Of a stretch of DNA of 64,000 bases, positions 42,503 to 57,500 are shown in pieces. The notes beneath the pieces were generated by a model that did not search any database, was not told the origin of the DNA, and saw only the letters and a program-made list of their open reading frames with translations. The position numbers and the translations under genes were made by a program. The stretch lies in the NCBI RefSeq assembly GCF_032118995.1, contig NC_092649.1, forward strand, positions 19,467,832-19,531,831, read 5' to 3'. Each line of letters opens with the position of its first letter. Positions within the stretch are counted from its first letter, which is position 1. This stretch comes from Asterias amurensis (taxonomy: Eukaryota > Echinodermata > Asteroidea > Forcipulatida > Asteriidae).

Positions 42503-45500
42503 CTATAGGCAAGAAAAAAACATGGGACTTATTGAAATGATAATTAAGAATAATGAGAGAAAAAGACAGAATGTAAGACGCTAGTTTCAGAAGCCATTTT
42601 CGTGTTAATTTTTAAGAGTGTTTTTCTGGGGGTTGAACGAAGAAAAATTGACTTGAGCAGAATTTGAACTAATGACCGTCAGGTTAACGTGCAGGCGCTC
42701 TACCAACTGAGCTATCTGTCCCACCCCTTGTTGGCATGACAAATTTGGGTTGAAAAAATAAAATTTTATTAGAGTGGGATTTTAACTTCCGGATTAACGT
42801 GCCGGCGCTCTACCAGCTATCTAGCCCTATGTTGGCGGTCTCCCTATTTTGTCAATATTCATGTTCAGGGGTGTAAGTAAAAAGCCATACAACCCTTAAC
42901 TGTCATGTTGCAAGAAACCACAACCAAGTTTACAATACAACATGGGAAGCGGCAGCAGAGGGATCACCCAAGGGGATGCAACTTTTTATTTCACGCATCA
43001 AGTAAAATACCCCAAGGGAAACTGACTGGGGTAAATTTAAAACAAGTTTTAGGGTTAAACAAAGAAAACTTTACCAGAGTGGATCAGAAGCAGGCATGAT
43101 ATTTGGTGCTAGGAAAACAGTAGGATCATTTGATCAAGTACAAGGGCTGACCTACATGAACACATGGTGTTGGCTTGAGAAGACCTGTTAGGCTATTTAT
43201 TCCCAATTTTTTCAGATTTTTCCAATGGCAAACAAAATTGGAAATCAGACTCAAGTAGGTAGAATATCATGCAACCGTTTGCTTCCTGGTGTGATCCCCA
43301 GCTGTCACACCCAAGTTTACAATACAACCTGGGAAGCATTATTTAAATAATGTCTGAAATAATCATCCAAAATGAAACTAGAAGCTTAATGAAAGTATTG
43401 ACCTGGGGAAACTGGCTTCATTGTCTTGTTTGCTGATGATTCTTTCCATCAACGCCAAAAGTAAGGAACTATTTTAATTGAGAGGTGTCTTACCGGTTTT
43501 GGATCTTGTTGATCTTGCTCCGGTGGTTTGTAGTTGAGTAGATCTTGCACCATCTCCACACACTGTTTTAACAAGGCCTAAAAATGACAGAGAATTAAGT
43601 TGTAAATGTCAAACTGAACAAATTCTCTTGTCCAAGAGAGCATCCCACGGTCTTGGCCGAGCGATGAAGCACACCAAACTCAAGCTTTGGTGTTTCTAAT
43701 CAGAAGAGTGTGGGTTTGACGTGTGTGTCCTTTAAGCCAAATACCTTTTTAAGCAAAACACTTTATTGCTTGGTCATTTGGATGAGACGTAAAGCCATGT
43801 GGGTCCCGTGTGTTGTGTAATGTACACGAAAGGACCAACTACACTTATGGCAAAGAAAAGGTGTTTGAGGCAGTGGTAGCCTAATATGCTGTAGCACCTT
43901 GTAAACCTTTATACGGTGCTACATAATTTGTATGATAATTAAAACAAATTCTGTTATTCAAGAGTGTAGATACACACGCTATATAAGACTAAATATTATT
44001 ATTATATAATGTTTATCATTGTCATTCTCTTATCTTGTGTATCTCTGAAAATCCTTAGACCATGAGTCAACATAAACAGGGACTAAACTTAAATTAATGT
44101 AGAACGCTTAGCAATCTTAGCTACAGTATCCTTACTGAGCTGTTGGTACTAATGGAATATTTAAACATTACGCTTGACATAAAATGATAGCTATTGATTT
44201 GTAAAATCCTGGTTAAATCTACAAACACAAAGACAAATGCCTTACCTCCAGATTTTCATCCCGTTTGACTTTTGCAGACAGCTGTGCAATGCGAGCTGTC
44301 CTCTTTGATTTCCTGTTGGTGGGTTTACCGGGCGTAATAGTCCCATCCTTAGTGGGCGTACCCGATGGGGTACTCGGTGGCTTGGGTTTCTCCACCTTCT
44401 CAGCTTGTAGGGAGATCTCCGCTTTTTGTCTGAGGACGGCAAGTCGATCGTGGAGATCTGTCACCACGGGCAGTGAGAGGGTCATACTGCCTACGATGGG
44501 ACGGGGTGGGTCTGGGGTGGACGATTTCGCCGAAGACGCCTTCGGTGTTGGAGGGGAACTGATGGCGTAGAGTAACAGGATCTGCCTGATTGTGGATGTG
44601 CTTGAGTCGTGAGTGGACGGCTGATACCATTGTAGGTATATCTCATTCTCGCTGGACGATGACTGAAGTTTATCCACTCCTTTGGGGGCGTTCTTGTTTG
44701 TGTCATCCCCGGCTAGTTTGCTATTGAAACAAAAGAAATTCTCTGGATAGGTCTTCGACGGGATTGAGAGCTCAGTGGCTGCTCCTGTAAAAGGTAGAGC
44801 AAGACCTTGCGGTGGTTTGTTAGCCTGACAGCTCGTGGCGAACACTTGGAGGTGGGTGTTAAGGAATCCGAGCATGCTTCGTAGACGTATCAAGCTGTCT
44901 CCGCAGAGTAGAGGAAGACGGACAACCTCGTGGTTCACCCCGGTGTCGAACCCGCTGTGATTCACAAACCCAAGATCGAAGCCAGCTCCGAGGCTACCAC
45001 TCTCGGCCTGGGGGCCCTCGGCGTCCACCCCGAGCCCCATGGAGTCTAGGTTACAGGTGCGCTGGAGGATTGAGGTGTAGCTCAATAGGTGGATCCAACT
45101 GATTGAGGATGGTTTGGTCGACCCCGTGATGAAAGGCAATGGGGACGGTGAACCACTGGATAAGAGGTCGTCTTCCAAGTCGGGCTTTAGCTCGTTTAAA
45201 GTCTCCAGGGTCTGCTTGATGCCAGTCGGGGGAGAACTGCTTCGCTCCACTGTAGAGGAAAAACAGAGGAAAAACAAACTTACAACACTCCAATTTAATT
45301 GATGGAAATTTGCATCGGGTAAAAATAGATTAATTTTGGTTTACCGACTGTATACTCAGTACTTTCCCGAGCTCTGTGAAAAATCACAGACATATAACTC
45401 GAGAGGGATTTGAACCCATGACCTTTGCAATTATAGATCAACTAGACCAACCCTCCAGTTATTTTCCAAATGTTTCTGGTTTTTGTTTTGCACAGAATGT

Positions 45501-48500
45501 TGGTTATGTGAGTGTTCGGAAATTCATAAGACAATGGGCTCCTCATTTCATTTTATTTCATTTATTTATTCCGGTTAAGAAGCCAAGGACTCTCAGAAAA
45601 GTGAACGTAGTCACTGTACTAGCCAAGAACCCAATGGAGAGAAAGACAATGAAGGAAGTTTAAGTTTTAGATGTGACAGGAAAATTGTTGGTAATTATTC
45701 TCTGAGTCAGGTAGGACTGAAAACCCAAAGAGGTAAGATGTCACTACTGGGTTCTTTTACAAGTATTATAAACAGGACCAATGGCTTTACGCCCCATCCG
45801 AAGCATCATGAAGCAATAAAACTGTCATGAATGTCATGTCATGAATGAAATTTAGTTACAAAAAACAAAAAAATTACACAAGTTCAAATAGTTGGTAACA
45901 AAACTTCAATTGCCTCTGAATTACCTTTCTTAGAGCTCTTCAAATCCTGCATCACGAAGTCCGGAATCAGACCTTTGACCCTGTCCTTTAAGGTCAGAGA
46001 GGTCAATGAGGGGTCACCAATCAGCAGAGCCAAGGTACGTTGGGCCAAGGCAACTGTAGTAGCCGCCTGTACAGCTGTCCAAGCTGCTGTTAATTCTTTG
46101 TTCCGTTCAGCGACGGCTTCTTTCTCGGCTAGATCTCTCTTGGTGGGCGCCTTGGAGGCAGTGGGGGTGCGAGAGCCTTTCTTGGAGGCAGACGAGGACG
46201 AGGTCTGAGGAAAGAGGATCAAACTCGCTCAAATTTCAGTTTCTTATCACCATTATCAAACTAAAGGCCCGGTCACACAGGCCTCCATAACGAGATCGAG
46301 AACGTTATCAATACACCCCCTCGATTGGTTGAATAAGTGTGGGCGTATTCTGTGCGGAGCAATTCAACCAATTCTCTTTGCTCCATTTTCGTTCTCGTTC
46401 TCGTAATCCGGGCCTGTGTGACCAGGCCTTTAGGTAGCATTAAGACCATTCATATCAGCAAGAGGCTGGTCAACCATTCAATTTCATCGATTGTAAATTA
46501 TAGAAATTGCAGAATTTCAACTGAGGAATGGTGAAAATGTAGTCTTGAAAGTCTACTGTGGAATAGAATGACTGAAACAAGCCTGAATGAGAAGAAAGAA
46601 AATCTTAATTTGGGAGGCTAATCATCCTTACTCGCAGTTAAGAGCTGAATTGCAAAGGACGCGGCTACAACATGTTCGAGAAGCAGGCATGCAAGGGCGC
46701 CTTTGGCAGCTAGCCACATCAAACTAATTATGACCAAACAACTTGTTTGAATTAGGGATCTAGGGTGGTGTGGTTGATAAAATTGAATGTATTTTTGCCA
46801 AAATTGGTGAGGAAAACCTTTATTACTTGTTTACACACTTTTGACAAACGATTTGTAACGTATTTAAAAAGGAAGATGGCTGACGCAGAGTCCAGACTTA
46901 CCCTAGATTTCTTCTTTTTCTCCGGTGACGGAATGTTTGCGGTAGCTTTAGGCTCATCACGCTCCGCTTGCTGTAACTCATTGATTACCTTCAACCTCTG
47001 GCTAGCGCTGTCCAGATACAAAAGGGCAATCTCTAGATAGGCTTGGCGTATCACACTAAAGAAGAAGACAAAATACTGTCATCAGTTTGGCTGAGAAAGA
47101 AGAAGGGCAATCCAAGTGCCCTTTGTTATGGGTAATAGGGTAACATAGAGTAATTTTATGTATCGCCTTCCGCGATATGCTTTGTTTCACCTGTACATAG
47201 TGGGACAACAGGTTCTGGAAAACATGCCTTTTGAAATCCCTTTCTAGGGTTATTCCAGACCTTTGTCCTATTTTTGCATCGGGGATGAAGAATAAAGTAA
47301 TTTGCCTGTCGATTATGTTTTTGTTTTTTTTCAAAACTAACATCTACTAGACCATTTTGAACACCTACCCTAAATCATGATTAGCCCCCATGCTGACTCG
47401 GACAGCTTCAAGCAGGGTTATGACAACTGCCCTCGGTTGGTAGGCTCTACATCGTGCAAGTTGACGTTGGACCTTGCCGAGATGGAGTAAGAACTCCGCT
47501 ACGAGGCTACCTTCTTGTCTGGCGCAGACGCGAGCTAATTCCAGCCCGGTGGAGAGAACCCCAGCGGCATTCAGCCAGGGATCAGGGCTGATATCACCAA
47601 GAGATCTGCAGAGATTAGGAAGGGATTAGGATTTACAAAAAAGATCTGATGATCAAATTCAAAATGCTGAAAAAGGGGCTAAGGGAGGAATGCAGGATTG
47701 AATAGGTGGTAAGGCCGGGTCTGAAATGGTGACTTCGGCTTCAGCTACAGTTAGATAGGCAGACTCGTGCAATCTAGCTTAAGCTGTCGCCGTTTTGGGC
47801 ACGGCCTTACTCAAGGCCACTTCAAGGTGAGGGCTACACATAACTGACTTGGGCTCTGACCCGAATAAACCACATTGCCACCTACTCACGAGGTTACCCC
47901 CCTTCACAGTCTGTAAGGATATCGGCATGGGTATCATCTACTAGGACTCTGGCTCGTTGAGCAGAGCGCACTACCTTCCCAACAAGCAATTAATTAAGTG
48001 CACTGCTCAAGTGCACAGGCGGAATGACCGAGATTCGAACCCACACTCTGCTGCTGACAACACCAGAGCTTAGGTCCGGTGTACTAGACCGCACGGCAAA
48101 GACGCAAGATGCACAACTCTACTTACTTTTCAGCGTTCTTGGCTTGTTCCCGGGTAGCTTGTCGTGCCAGGGCATGGCCAATCCTCATCTTAACCTTACC
48201 CAAGTACAGTAGATGAGGTAAATAGATGTTGAGAAGAGGGTCCGTCGGAGTAGAGAGACATGGAGTGGAGATGTTCCTCTCGATCTTCTCACCAAGTAGC
48301 ATCATCTTTCAAAATAAACAAAGAAAATATTTATTTCTGAAATCAAGTTTTTGGCCATGACATAAATCCCTACTCTCTGTGAATGAAGATGTATGTTAAA
48401 TAACTTGCTTGCAGAAATTTCAGCTTCATTAGTCGTCAAGTTTTTGAGGGAAAAAATCACAGAGCAATGATTTCAGGAGAGTCGCGTAAATCCATTTCAT

Positions 48501-51500
48501 GCTAATTTTCATTAAATTGTTTTACTCATTTCTCAAAAACTACAGCACCTCAGCATATAATATTTTAAGGGAAGCTTTCTATCATCATTACCTTTAAACC
48601 GTGTAAATTTCATGTAAATCTGTAGACGCGCCTGCGTACAACACCGGGGAACAGTTCCAAAATCATAAAGCGCATGACAAGTAGACTGCACTGAGCTTGT
48701 CATACGTACGTCCATGTGCAAATCACATACGCATTTGAAAACCGCAAAGATAGCATCTTGAACGAGACAGACCAGTGAAAATGGACCATGAGAATTGGTT
48801 GGCAAAAATAAGGAAACATCCTGCTGTTTTGTACCATCTAATGGTCGTGTAATGCAGATGCGTTTGTGCCTCTTCTTAGTGCACAACTCTATGGCGTTTG
48901 CCAACCAATGAGAGACTTTGGGACGCTAGGGGGCAGCAGACTTACCAGGTAAATTTCAACTATTTACGTAGTTCTGAGCGTGCGCACATGACCGAGAACA
49001 ATGGATTTTACCTGGCAAGTCTGCTGCCACCGAGCGTCCCAAAAGTCTCCCATAGGGTCTGTACGCATGCGTGAGTGCAACTAGCATACTTCAAGGGAAG
49101 GGTCAATTTGACTCATGGTCATGAATATGTATGAGGTATAGTAATGTTAGATTCTTGAGCTCACCTGATTCAGTAGGATCTCCTGGGCCTCCGAGTAGGC
49201 AGCCAGGGTGTGCTTTGTGATCGGTTCACCCTTCTCCTTCTGGTAGGTATGAGCTGATAACCCTTGAAGATCGGTTAGCTGAATCTTGGCTAGAGCAAGG
49301 AGGAGACAACCAGGGGAAGACAGGGTCTGTTGATGCTCCAAGAGACTCACAACCTCCTGTTAGAAAGAGTCAATCAGAGTTGGTTATTTCCATGATGAGG
49401 AAATTCTGGGGGTTTTTCCTGTTGGCGTTTAACAATTTGATGTTTGAAGCATTGTCTGGTGTGGATCCTATGAAAAACTAGGTGCGAGTACAGTCATGTA
49501 TAAAACTTTCTGAGAAGCGTTGTGGTTTCAAATACTATTCTCTGCCATCTTCAGGTGAAGAATTTGTGCGAAACATCAAGCCCACACCCCTTCTCTTAGC
49601 AATAAGTAACTTGGTTCTTTAACGTGCATAAAACAACACCTAATGCAAACGCATGGACATTTTCATTTTACAAAGGTCGTTTCCTTTGGAAAACTTGTGA
49701 GAGGGCACCGATTCCAAGATCAGGGGCAACAAAAGATGAAGTAATCATGGTCAGGTGACTTGCTGAAGTGCCAGGACCGGGACTTGAATCCAAACTCTAC
49801 TCGTCATGTGAAACACCAGAGTTTGAGTCCACCAGGACACAACACATTTATCACATCATACCTGAAGAGTTTGTTTAATATCATCCAGCGATCGTCCTTC
49901 TTGTAGATCCAGAAGAGCGCCCTCCATCAGGAACTCAGCTTGCATCTCGTTGTCACCGCAAGCTTCAGCCTCCGTCAGTCCCTGCATGCAGAAATGACGA
50001 CAGTCCAAGCCATCCAAAGGACTCACTGTACCTGGAGGTGCGAGAGGAAGTAAAGTTTAGATGAATTAATATGCAAACTTTTGTAGTAATGCATGCTCAG
50101 TGCAACGGGTGGCTTGGTTTAGAATCAAAACGAATACCATCCGTTTACAAGAACAGGTCTTAATCATACTCACTGTACCTGGAGGTGCGAGAGGAAGTAA
50201 AGTTTAGATGAATTATTATGCAAACTTTTGTAGTAATGCATGCTCAGTGCAACGGGTGGCTTGGTTTAGAATCAAAACGAATACCATCCGTTTACAAGAA
50301 CAGGTCTTAATCATTCAAGCTAGGATCATAGATTGCTAAATAGTCCAAAAATTAATGATTGTATAAACTTATTCGGTGAGAAGCACTGCAGCTGTTGATA
50401 GTGTGAATTATTTTAAGACAGGATTCCCTTCCAAATATGGTTTTGATAATTTTGTCACCCAAAAAAAATTAGACCTAAAAAATTATTCATGCTTTAGTTG
50501 TTTCTCAGATTTGGTTGGTTTTCATTCAAGCATGCTGCGGCCAGAGATGTGGTTTTTACTTGCTGTCACCAAAACGTGGAACGATTTTAAGGTCATATGA
50601 AAAAACCCTGGATTTTTTGCTTTTTTCTCAGCGAGCAGAAACTCTGTTCACATGTCACTTTTACTATATCTTTCTTTATAATTTTGCCTACAAATCAACA
50701 TTACGTTGACAAAATCCATAAATCATACTCATGGAAGAAAGGTCAACTATAATTCTAGTACAAGCTGGTCTTGCAAAAATTGATCATGAAATTTCATTGC
50801 CCTCTCCTCTAAAATACCTACTTTCAACCAACGACATGCCCCTGACACGCCCCATCAGGCACTTCACCAAAGCTAGACGGCAATCCAACCATAGCCTGGC
50901 GTCCAGACGTGATCTGCTCTGGAAGTTCTGGTACTGGTACTGACTGGGGCTTTCGATATCCATCGGGGTTGGTACAGGCTGGGAATCCATGTGGAGTCTC
51001 ATCTTACTGCCCTTGAAGGATGACAACCTGTGTGGAGCACAAAAAGTAGCTCAACATATTTATGCTTACCAGAATATGTTTACCAATCAAAACACCATGT
51101 CACATGTACAATATATGACTGAAATGTGTTAAGCAATATTCCCAGAGTTTGCCCTTAACGTTTAGAGTTACTAGCCAGCAGGACCAGTTAGCTTGTCTTT
51201 TCATGGTCCATATTTTTAGGTTTTCTCTTTCAAAGTTGTCATTAGCTTTGGCATTGCAGGGTTAGTGACTAGTCCTAGGTAGCTTGGTGGGATTAAAACC
51301 CACAACCTTGTGATTGCAAGTCCTGCAGACTAACCAGTGGCCCACGGCAACTGTTGTCACCAGCGACGATATATTTCATCCCAACCTTACCTGCGTGGTA
51401 CTTTGGATTTCTTAACCTCGTCAAACAAGTTGCTTCCTTGTAGAGCCGTCATAGCGGACAGGACGACCTGGGCACTGGTTGCTACTAGATGAAGCTCTCT

Positions 51501-54500
51501 ATAGACTGACGCTAACTCTAGCTTAGCTAGGACGATAAGTTCCAACTCGGCTGCAGATTGACCCCCAGCTGCTGCTCATCAATAAAGGAAATAAATAGCA
51601 TTGCCCAATTAGTTAATTACCCAATTGAGAACTAAGCAGAAGGGACAACCGTTTAAAACAATAAGGGAATAAAAGGGTAGCGACTAGTTTTTTCATGGCC
51701 GTTTAGAACCGGCAGGGTCGAATTAATCACACGGAAATTTGACCCTACAAGGTTTTAAATGGCCGTGAAAGAACTAGTAGTCTACCCTTTTATTCCCATT
51801 CATTCAAATACCTTTTTGGTTAAAAGGCGTAATAAAGTAAGAAACTCTGTAAACTTATCCGTTTCTGACGTGCTTGAGCTCTGTATGTTTCTACCTCCAT
51901 GGTATGTACATGTTACATGTACATGTACGACATCCGCGTGTTGCATGCCTATTTCCGACAGTTTCCGGTCCTGTTTAGCGCATGCGCGTATAGTCTTGGT
52001 GCAACATGTTCTGCAACACAGCGCGGTCAACTCACCAACATCGCCCGTAACAAGAAACGTCTTGCATCAAGACTAGCGCGGAGTATCCGCTTTAACCGGT
52101 TATAAACACTGGTCATTATCAAAGGTTTAAACACCCCCACGTGACGCGCTCTCCACCAATAGGAATAGCGAAACTGTATGAGGTATTTATGAATGAATGT
52201 TAAAGGTAGGGTCATAGATTGTTAAATACTGAAAGAATTAGTGCCCATAAAAACTTACTTGGTGTGAGCACTGCATGTGTTGATAGTAGAAACTGATTTG
52301 ACAAAGGATTCTCTTCAAAGTACTATGGTTTGAATAATTTTTCACCCAAAACATTTGGATCTGAGAAATGATTTATGCACAAGTTTTTCTACTGAGGGAT
52401 TTTGTTCTTGCGAATGCTGTGGCCAGAGATGTGGTTGGTATCAGCTGTCACCTTTAAGCTAAATCTAAATGTGGATGGACTTGATGTCCATGTGAAAATA
52501 CCATAACAGTTTTTCTGCTGTTTTCTCAGCAGATACATTGTATTCATTCTACAAGCATGCAACTTTGGGAAAATTTTCGAAGGCATAACGCAAGTGTGGA
52601 GCGGGGCAGTCGAAATGCCACGGGACATGAGACCCACAATGGTACCCAAGAAAATGTTGAGGTTTATTATGCTCTAAGGTGCATTGTTAGCATGTACTAG
52701 GCTTATTTTACATTATTGTAATTGTACATTGTTGTTGCCAGGCATATACTAAGTATTATTTTAGCGCCGATCATTTTTCAAAAACACGAAATTCAGCGGA
52801 AACGCGGAAGAGTTGCATGCCTGATTCTATGGTAAAGTAAGGAGACAAGTGGAAGAACCGAGACTCAAACCCACACTCTGCTGATCAGAAACAACAGAGC
52901 TCGAGTCCAGTGCTCTTAACCGCTAGGACATGACACTCAGATTGGGATTTCAGTCCCTACCTCTCTGCAAGGTTTTTCCCTAGAATAAAGCCCGGTTCAT
53001 ACTTCCTGCGAATGCGAAGCGAATTTGTTGTAAATTTGATGTCATTAACCCTCCTTTCGCAGCGATATTCGCAAGTGAGTTGAGCAAAGTTGAACTGCTG
53101 CGAAATATTCGTTGCGAATTTGTGACGTCAACATTCGCCTCGAATTCGCATTCGCAGGAAGTATGAACCGAGCTTAATTCTCTGGGGTTTTCCTCCCACA
53201 TCTAAAAACTGAAACTTCCTTCCTTGTCTTCTCTCATTTGGATTCTTAGCTAGTACAGTGATTAAGTTTTCAATCTCACCTTGTCCTTGAATAATCTCGA
53301 CCATAATCTTCAGTGTTTGTTCTGCAGTCCTTAACAATCCTCCCTGTAAAAATACAAATTACTAAAATTACAAATGTAATTAATTTTTTTTAGTGGTGTA
53401 AGGTATTTTCAGGCCCGTTCCTTAAATTTTGAAAAGGGTAAGGGCACCCAGGCATTTCTGTATAGCACTCATAAACATCACTCATGACACTCCAACATTC
53501 AGTATTTTCTTGAACCCCGGTATGTAGGTCAAGGTACATTTTGAAGTGTGAGACTGATTTCTTTACATAGCCCCATGTACTGGTTTACAAGGTGCTGTGG
53601 TGCATATGCTGCCAATTAAACCAGGAACACAAGGCAAACCCCTTCTCTTTATGATAAGTGCACTTTGTTCTTTTACGTGCGTTACACAACACACAGGACC
53701 TATGTCTTTACATCCCATCCGAATGACACAGCAATAATGATTTAGTGTTTGCTTAATTTGGGGGACTATGGGGCAGAGGGGGGGGGGGAAGGGGATGGAT
53801 GGGGGGGGGGAAGGGGGTGGAGGGGGGGGGGGAGAGGGTTGAGATATACCTTGACAGCTTCCAATGTGAGTGGTCTCTTCCCTCCTGTAAACTTCTTGCC
53901 AGTGTCTTCAGTAATCGTCAGACTTTCCACTGAGCCTTCCTCGGATGCTAATGTAAAAATAGAAAAAAAAATAAACCCACAACGTCGTCAATTCATCAGG
54001 CAAACTCGGGAAAGTGTGATACTTCTAAAATAGCAAGTTATATACCACAAGTGAAACTGAATGGGAAAAACTATAAAAAAAAAGTGACTTGAGCGAGACT
54101 TGAACCAGTGACTTCTGCATTAACGTGACGGCGCTCTAGCATCTGAGCTGTCTATGTTTAGAGGCACCTCTTGCTTACCTAGTGCATTCTCTAATGTGAT
54201 CTTAGTGTGAATCTTTTCAGTCTTCTTTGATACAATTGACGTCGGCGGTTTGCTGATTGTGGTACTGGTGGTTGGGCTTGGTTTCCGCTGTTGAGGCTCA
54301 GGAGTAGAGTTAAGTCTTTAAAACGAAGAGAAAAAAGCAAAACAAAGGAAACAATGAACACATTTTCCAAACAATAGTTTAAAGGCAGTGGACACTATTG
54401 GTAATTGTCAAAGACTAGCCTTCACAGTTGGTGTTACTCAACATAAGCATTAAAAAACAAACCTGTGAAAATTTGAGCTCAATCGGTCATCGAACTTGCG

Positions 54501-57500
54501 AGATATTAATGAAAGAAAAAACGCCCATCACACGAAGTTGTGTGCGTTTAGATGGTTGATTTCCAGACCTCAAGTTCTAAACCTAAGGTCTCGAAATCAA
54601 GTTCGTGGAAAATTACTTCTTTCTCGAAAACTATGGCACTTCAGAGGGAGCTGTTTCTCACAATGTTTTATACCATCAACCTCTCCCCATTACTCGTCAC
54701 CAAGAAAGGATTTATGCTAATAATTATTTCGAGTAACTACCAATAGTGTCCACTGCCTTTAAAGGTAGGGTCATAAATTGTTAAATACTCCAAAAATTAA
54801 TGGCCATAAAAACTTACTCGGTGAGGAGCACTGCAGCTGTTACTAGTATAAACTATTTTGAGAGAGATTCCCTTCGAAGTATTATACTGTAGAAAATGTT
54901 CATGTAAATCTGTAAACGATTCATGCATGAATTATTTCTCAGATGTGTTATAAATGATGTTCGTTTGCGATTGCTGCGGCCAGCGATGTGATTGATACCC
55001 GCTGTCACCTCCATAGTTGTGGATGGATTCAATGTTTTATAAGATAACAGTAACAGTTTACTGGAAGCAGAGGGGCAAAGTCTACTGGGTTCTTCTAGGT
55101 GCAATTTGCAACACACAATAATGGTTAAGTGTCTTGCTTAAGGATACAAGTGTCAAAACTAGGACTCAAACCCACACTCTGCTGTTTAGAACACCAGAGC
55201 TTGAGTCTGGTTCACTTGACCACTAGGCCACAACACGCCACCTTTTTATCAACAAACCCTAGAGGCAATCTAACAGTTAACTTACATGACAAAGTCTTGA
55301 TCCGGCATAACTTGTATAGTAGATGAGATCGCTACCATGAGGTGTGCCTGAGCAAGGGACAGGTGACATGTCAGGTGGGGTCCGTACAGTGTAGCTAAGG
55401 ACGGTGATAGTCTCTTGTCAATCAGTGTTTCTAACATCTGTATAAGAAACAGAGAAAAAATATTGAAATTACTGCTGGTGAAAAGACTATGCGGACCAAA
55501 TTAATTCTTAGTTGACTTGCCTGCAGTAGAAGTCCAGCAACAAAGTCCAGCATTTTCCTGAAGCGGTCAGAGCATACTAATTGAAACACTGAGTCATTAA
55601 CTACCGGTGCCCAATTTCATAGCTCTGCTTATCGCTGAATTTTGCGCTTACTATCAACATTCTCTGCTTGCATGGTAAGCGCCGAATTTCTGCGCAAGCT
55701 GTGTAAGGGAAGAATGGCTAGTAACATGGAGTACACACTAGCACAAGCCCAAATGCCCTGCTAACCCAAGAAATACGCTTGACGTAAGCAAGTGCCGATT
55801 CTTTGCTTAAGGTAAGCAGAGTCATAAATTTGGCCCAGGTTATTTCAGAACCAACACTACTCAGGAGAGAGATATTCACATAGAGTAATATCGCAAACTT
55901 ATTTTAATAGCAGCATTTGAATAGCAGATCATGAGTAGATAGGTAGCATATTGTGCCACAGCACCTTGTAAACCATTACCGGTTGCTATGTTATAGGAGT
56001 AGGTCTCATAATTCAAATCGTAGTCCATCATACCTTAAGTGACTTGGGCATCACTGAGTGATGTATATTCGCGCTATAACCAGTATCAGCATGTGACCGC
56101 CAGGGCAAGGAGTGAAATACTGTGTTCAAAGCTGGTGTCTGGCGATATTCACAAGCCTTGAAGTGTGTTGTCAGATGTTCAGGCTACAGAGAGACCCTAC
56201 TCTTTCCTTGAAACCCATCCTCCCCCCACTCTCAACCAATGAATATTTCATAGGATTACTTACCTTGAGATTGGTCGGTTCCATCACAGGCTTGCAGGAA
56301 TTAAACTTCTGAGAAGACTGTAGAAAAAAATCAAAATTTAATCAGACATGGGGGCAGAATTTTACAGAAGAATTTCAATGCACAAGATATATATTGCACC
56401 CTGGATTAAAGATAAACTTTATCCAAGATATGATAGCAATATAGATTTTCTGCTTTTTAATAAAAGGGCATTTATAAATAAATGAGTAGCGAGGCGATAA
56501 AGAACATTGCCTTTAGCTCAGTCCTTTATCACAGGGCCACAAAAGATCTCATTGACTACTATTTTATTTCTCTTATAAAAGTAACAGTTTGGATAATCCA
56601 GAGTATTTAATGAACTTTGAGTTACTTACCATCTTTGATTCCACCTGTCTGAAGTTGTTATCGGCAGTCTGTGGTAGCCGTTCTCCATGAAGCAGACGAG
56701 ATAGGACGGTAAAGGCTTCATTGTACAGACTCAATTCAGTCAAGATTCTCACCTTTTGTAAAGAAACAGTACAATTTATTAATAATATTGGTAGTGGGTT
56801 CTTATTTATTGCTCAAATTCATCACTCTTCATCGCGCTACAATTCCTAAGATTAATCCTAAGCTAGGAAGATTTTCGTGAAATCAATGGCTAGTCCCTCG
56901 GAAAAATTTTTCCTTAACCTTCAAGCTCCCTTTGGAGTATACAGCCTGTGCTGCCAAATACGTAGCGCACTAAGCTAAACCAATCACAAGAACCTTCATT
57001 TCGAAGTAATGTGGTTATGTTAAAAGATAAAAGTTTTTATGCCTCATTGTTTGAATCTGAGAGGCATAACGCTTTTCAGAGTGTGTATTCCTATTATAGA
57101 TTATTCTTCCTGCGTGGACATATTTGCTCGGGAATATCGGTAGTATTTTAAAAGCGCGACATTTATATAGGATTAAAACAATTGAATGGTTTCAAGAACC
57201 AAAGGTATACTTTGCCTTTAAATGGTAAATGTACCTTGAGGATACGTCCATCCACAGCTCGTTGTAAATCTCTGCAGACAAAAGTTGTCATATACTGGTA
57301 CAACGTCAGTAGAGGTAGAACCTACGACAAAAACAAAACAACCAGAGATTGAATTATCAATAGACATCAAGAGAGTAAACTCTTAATAAGTTCTAAAAAT
57401 GTTCCTTGACAATGACTAGAGCAAGTAAGTAGGATTCGAAACTTTGAATGGTGGAAATACAATATGGAAAGGTTTGCGGTAACACCATGTAATGACTATC

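Noticed and set aside
44265..44570. Plus-strand open frames opposite the long CFAP54 exon
   Set aside because: They are antisense shadows of a GC-richer coding exon that has clear splice sites and protein-like content on the minus strand.
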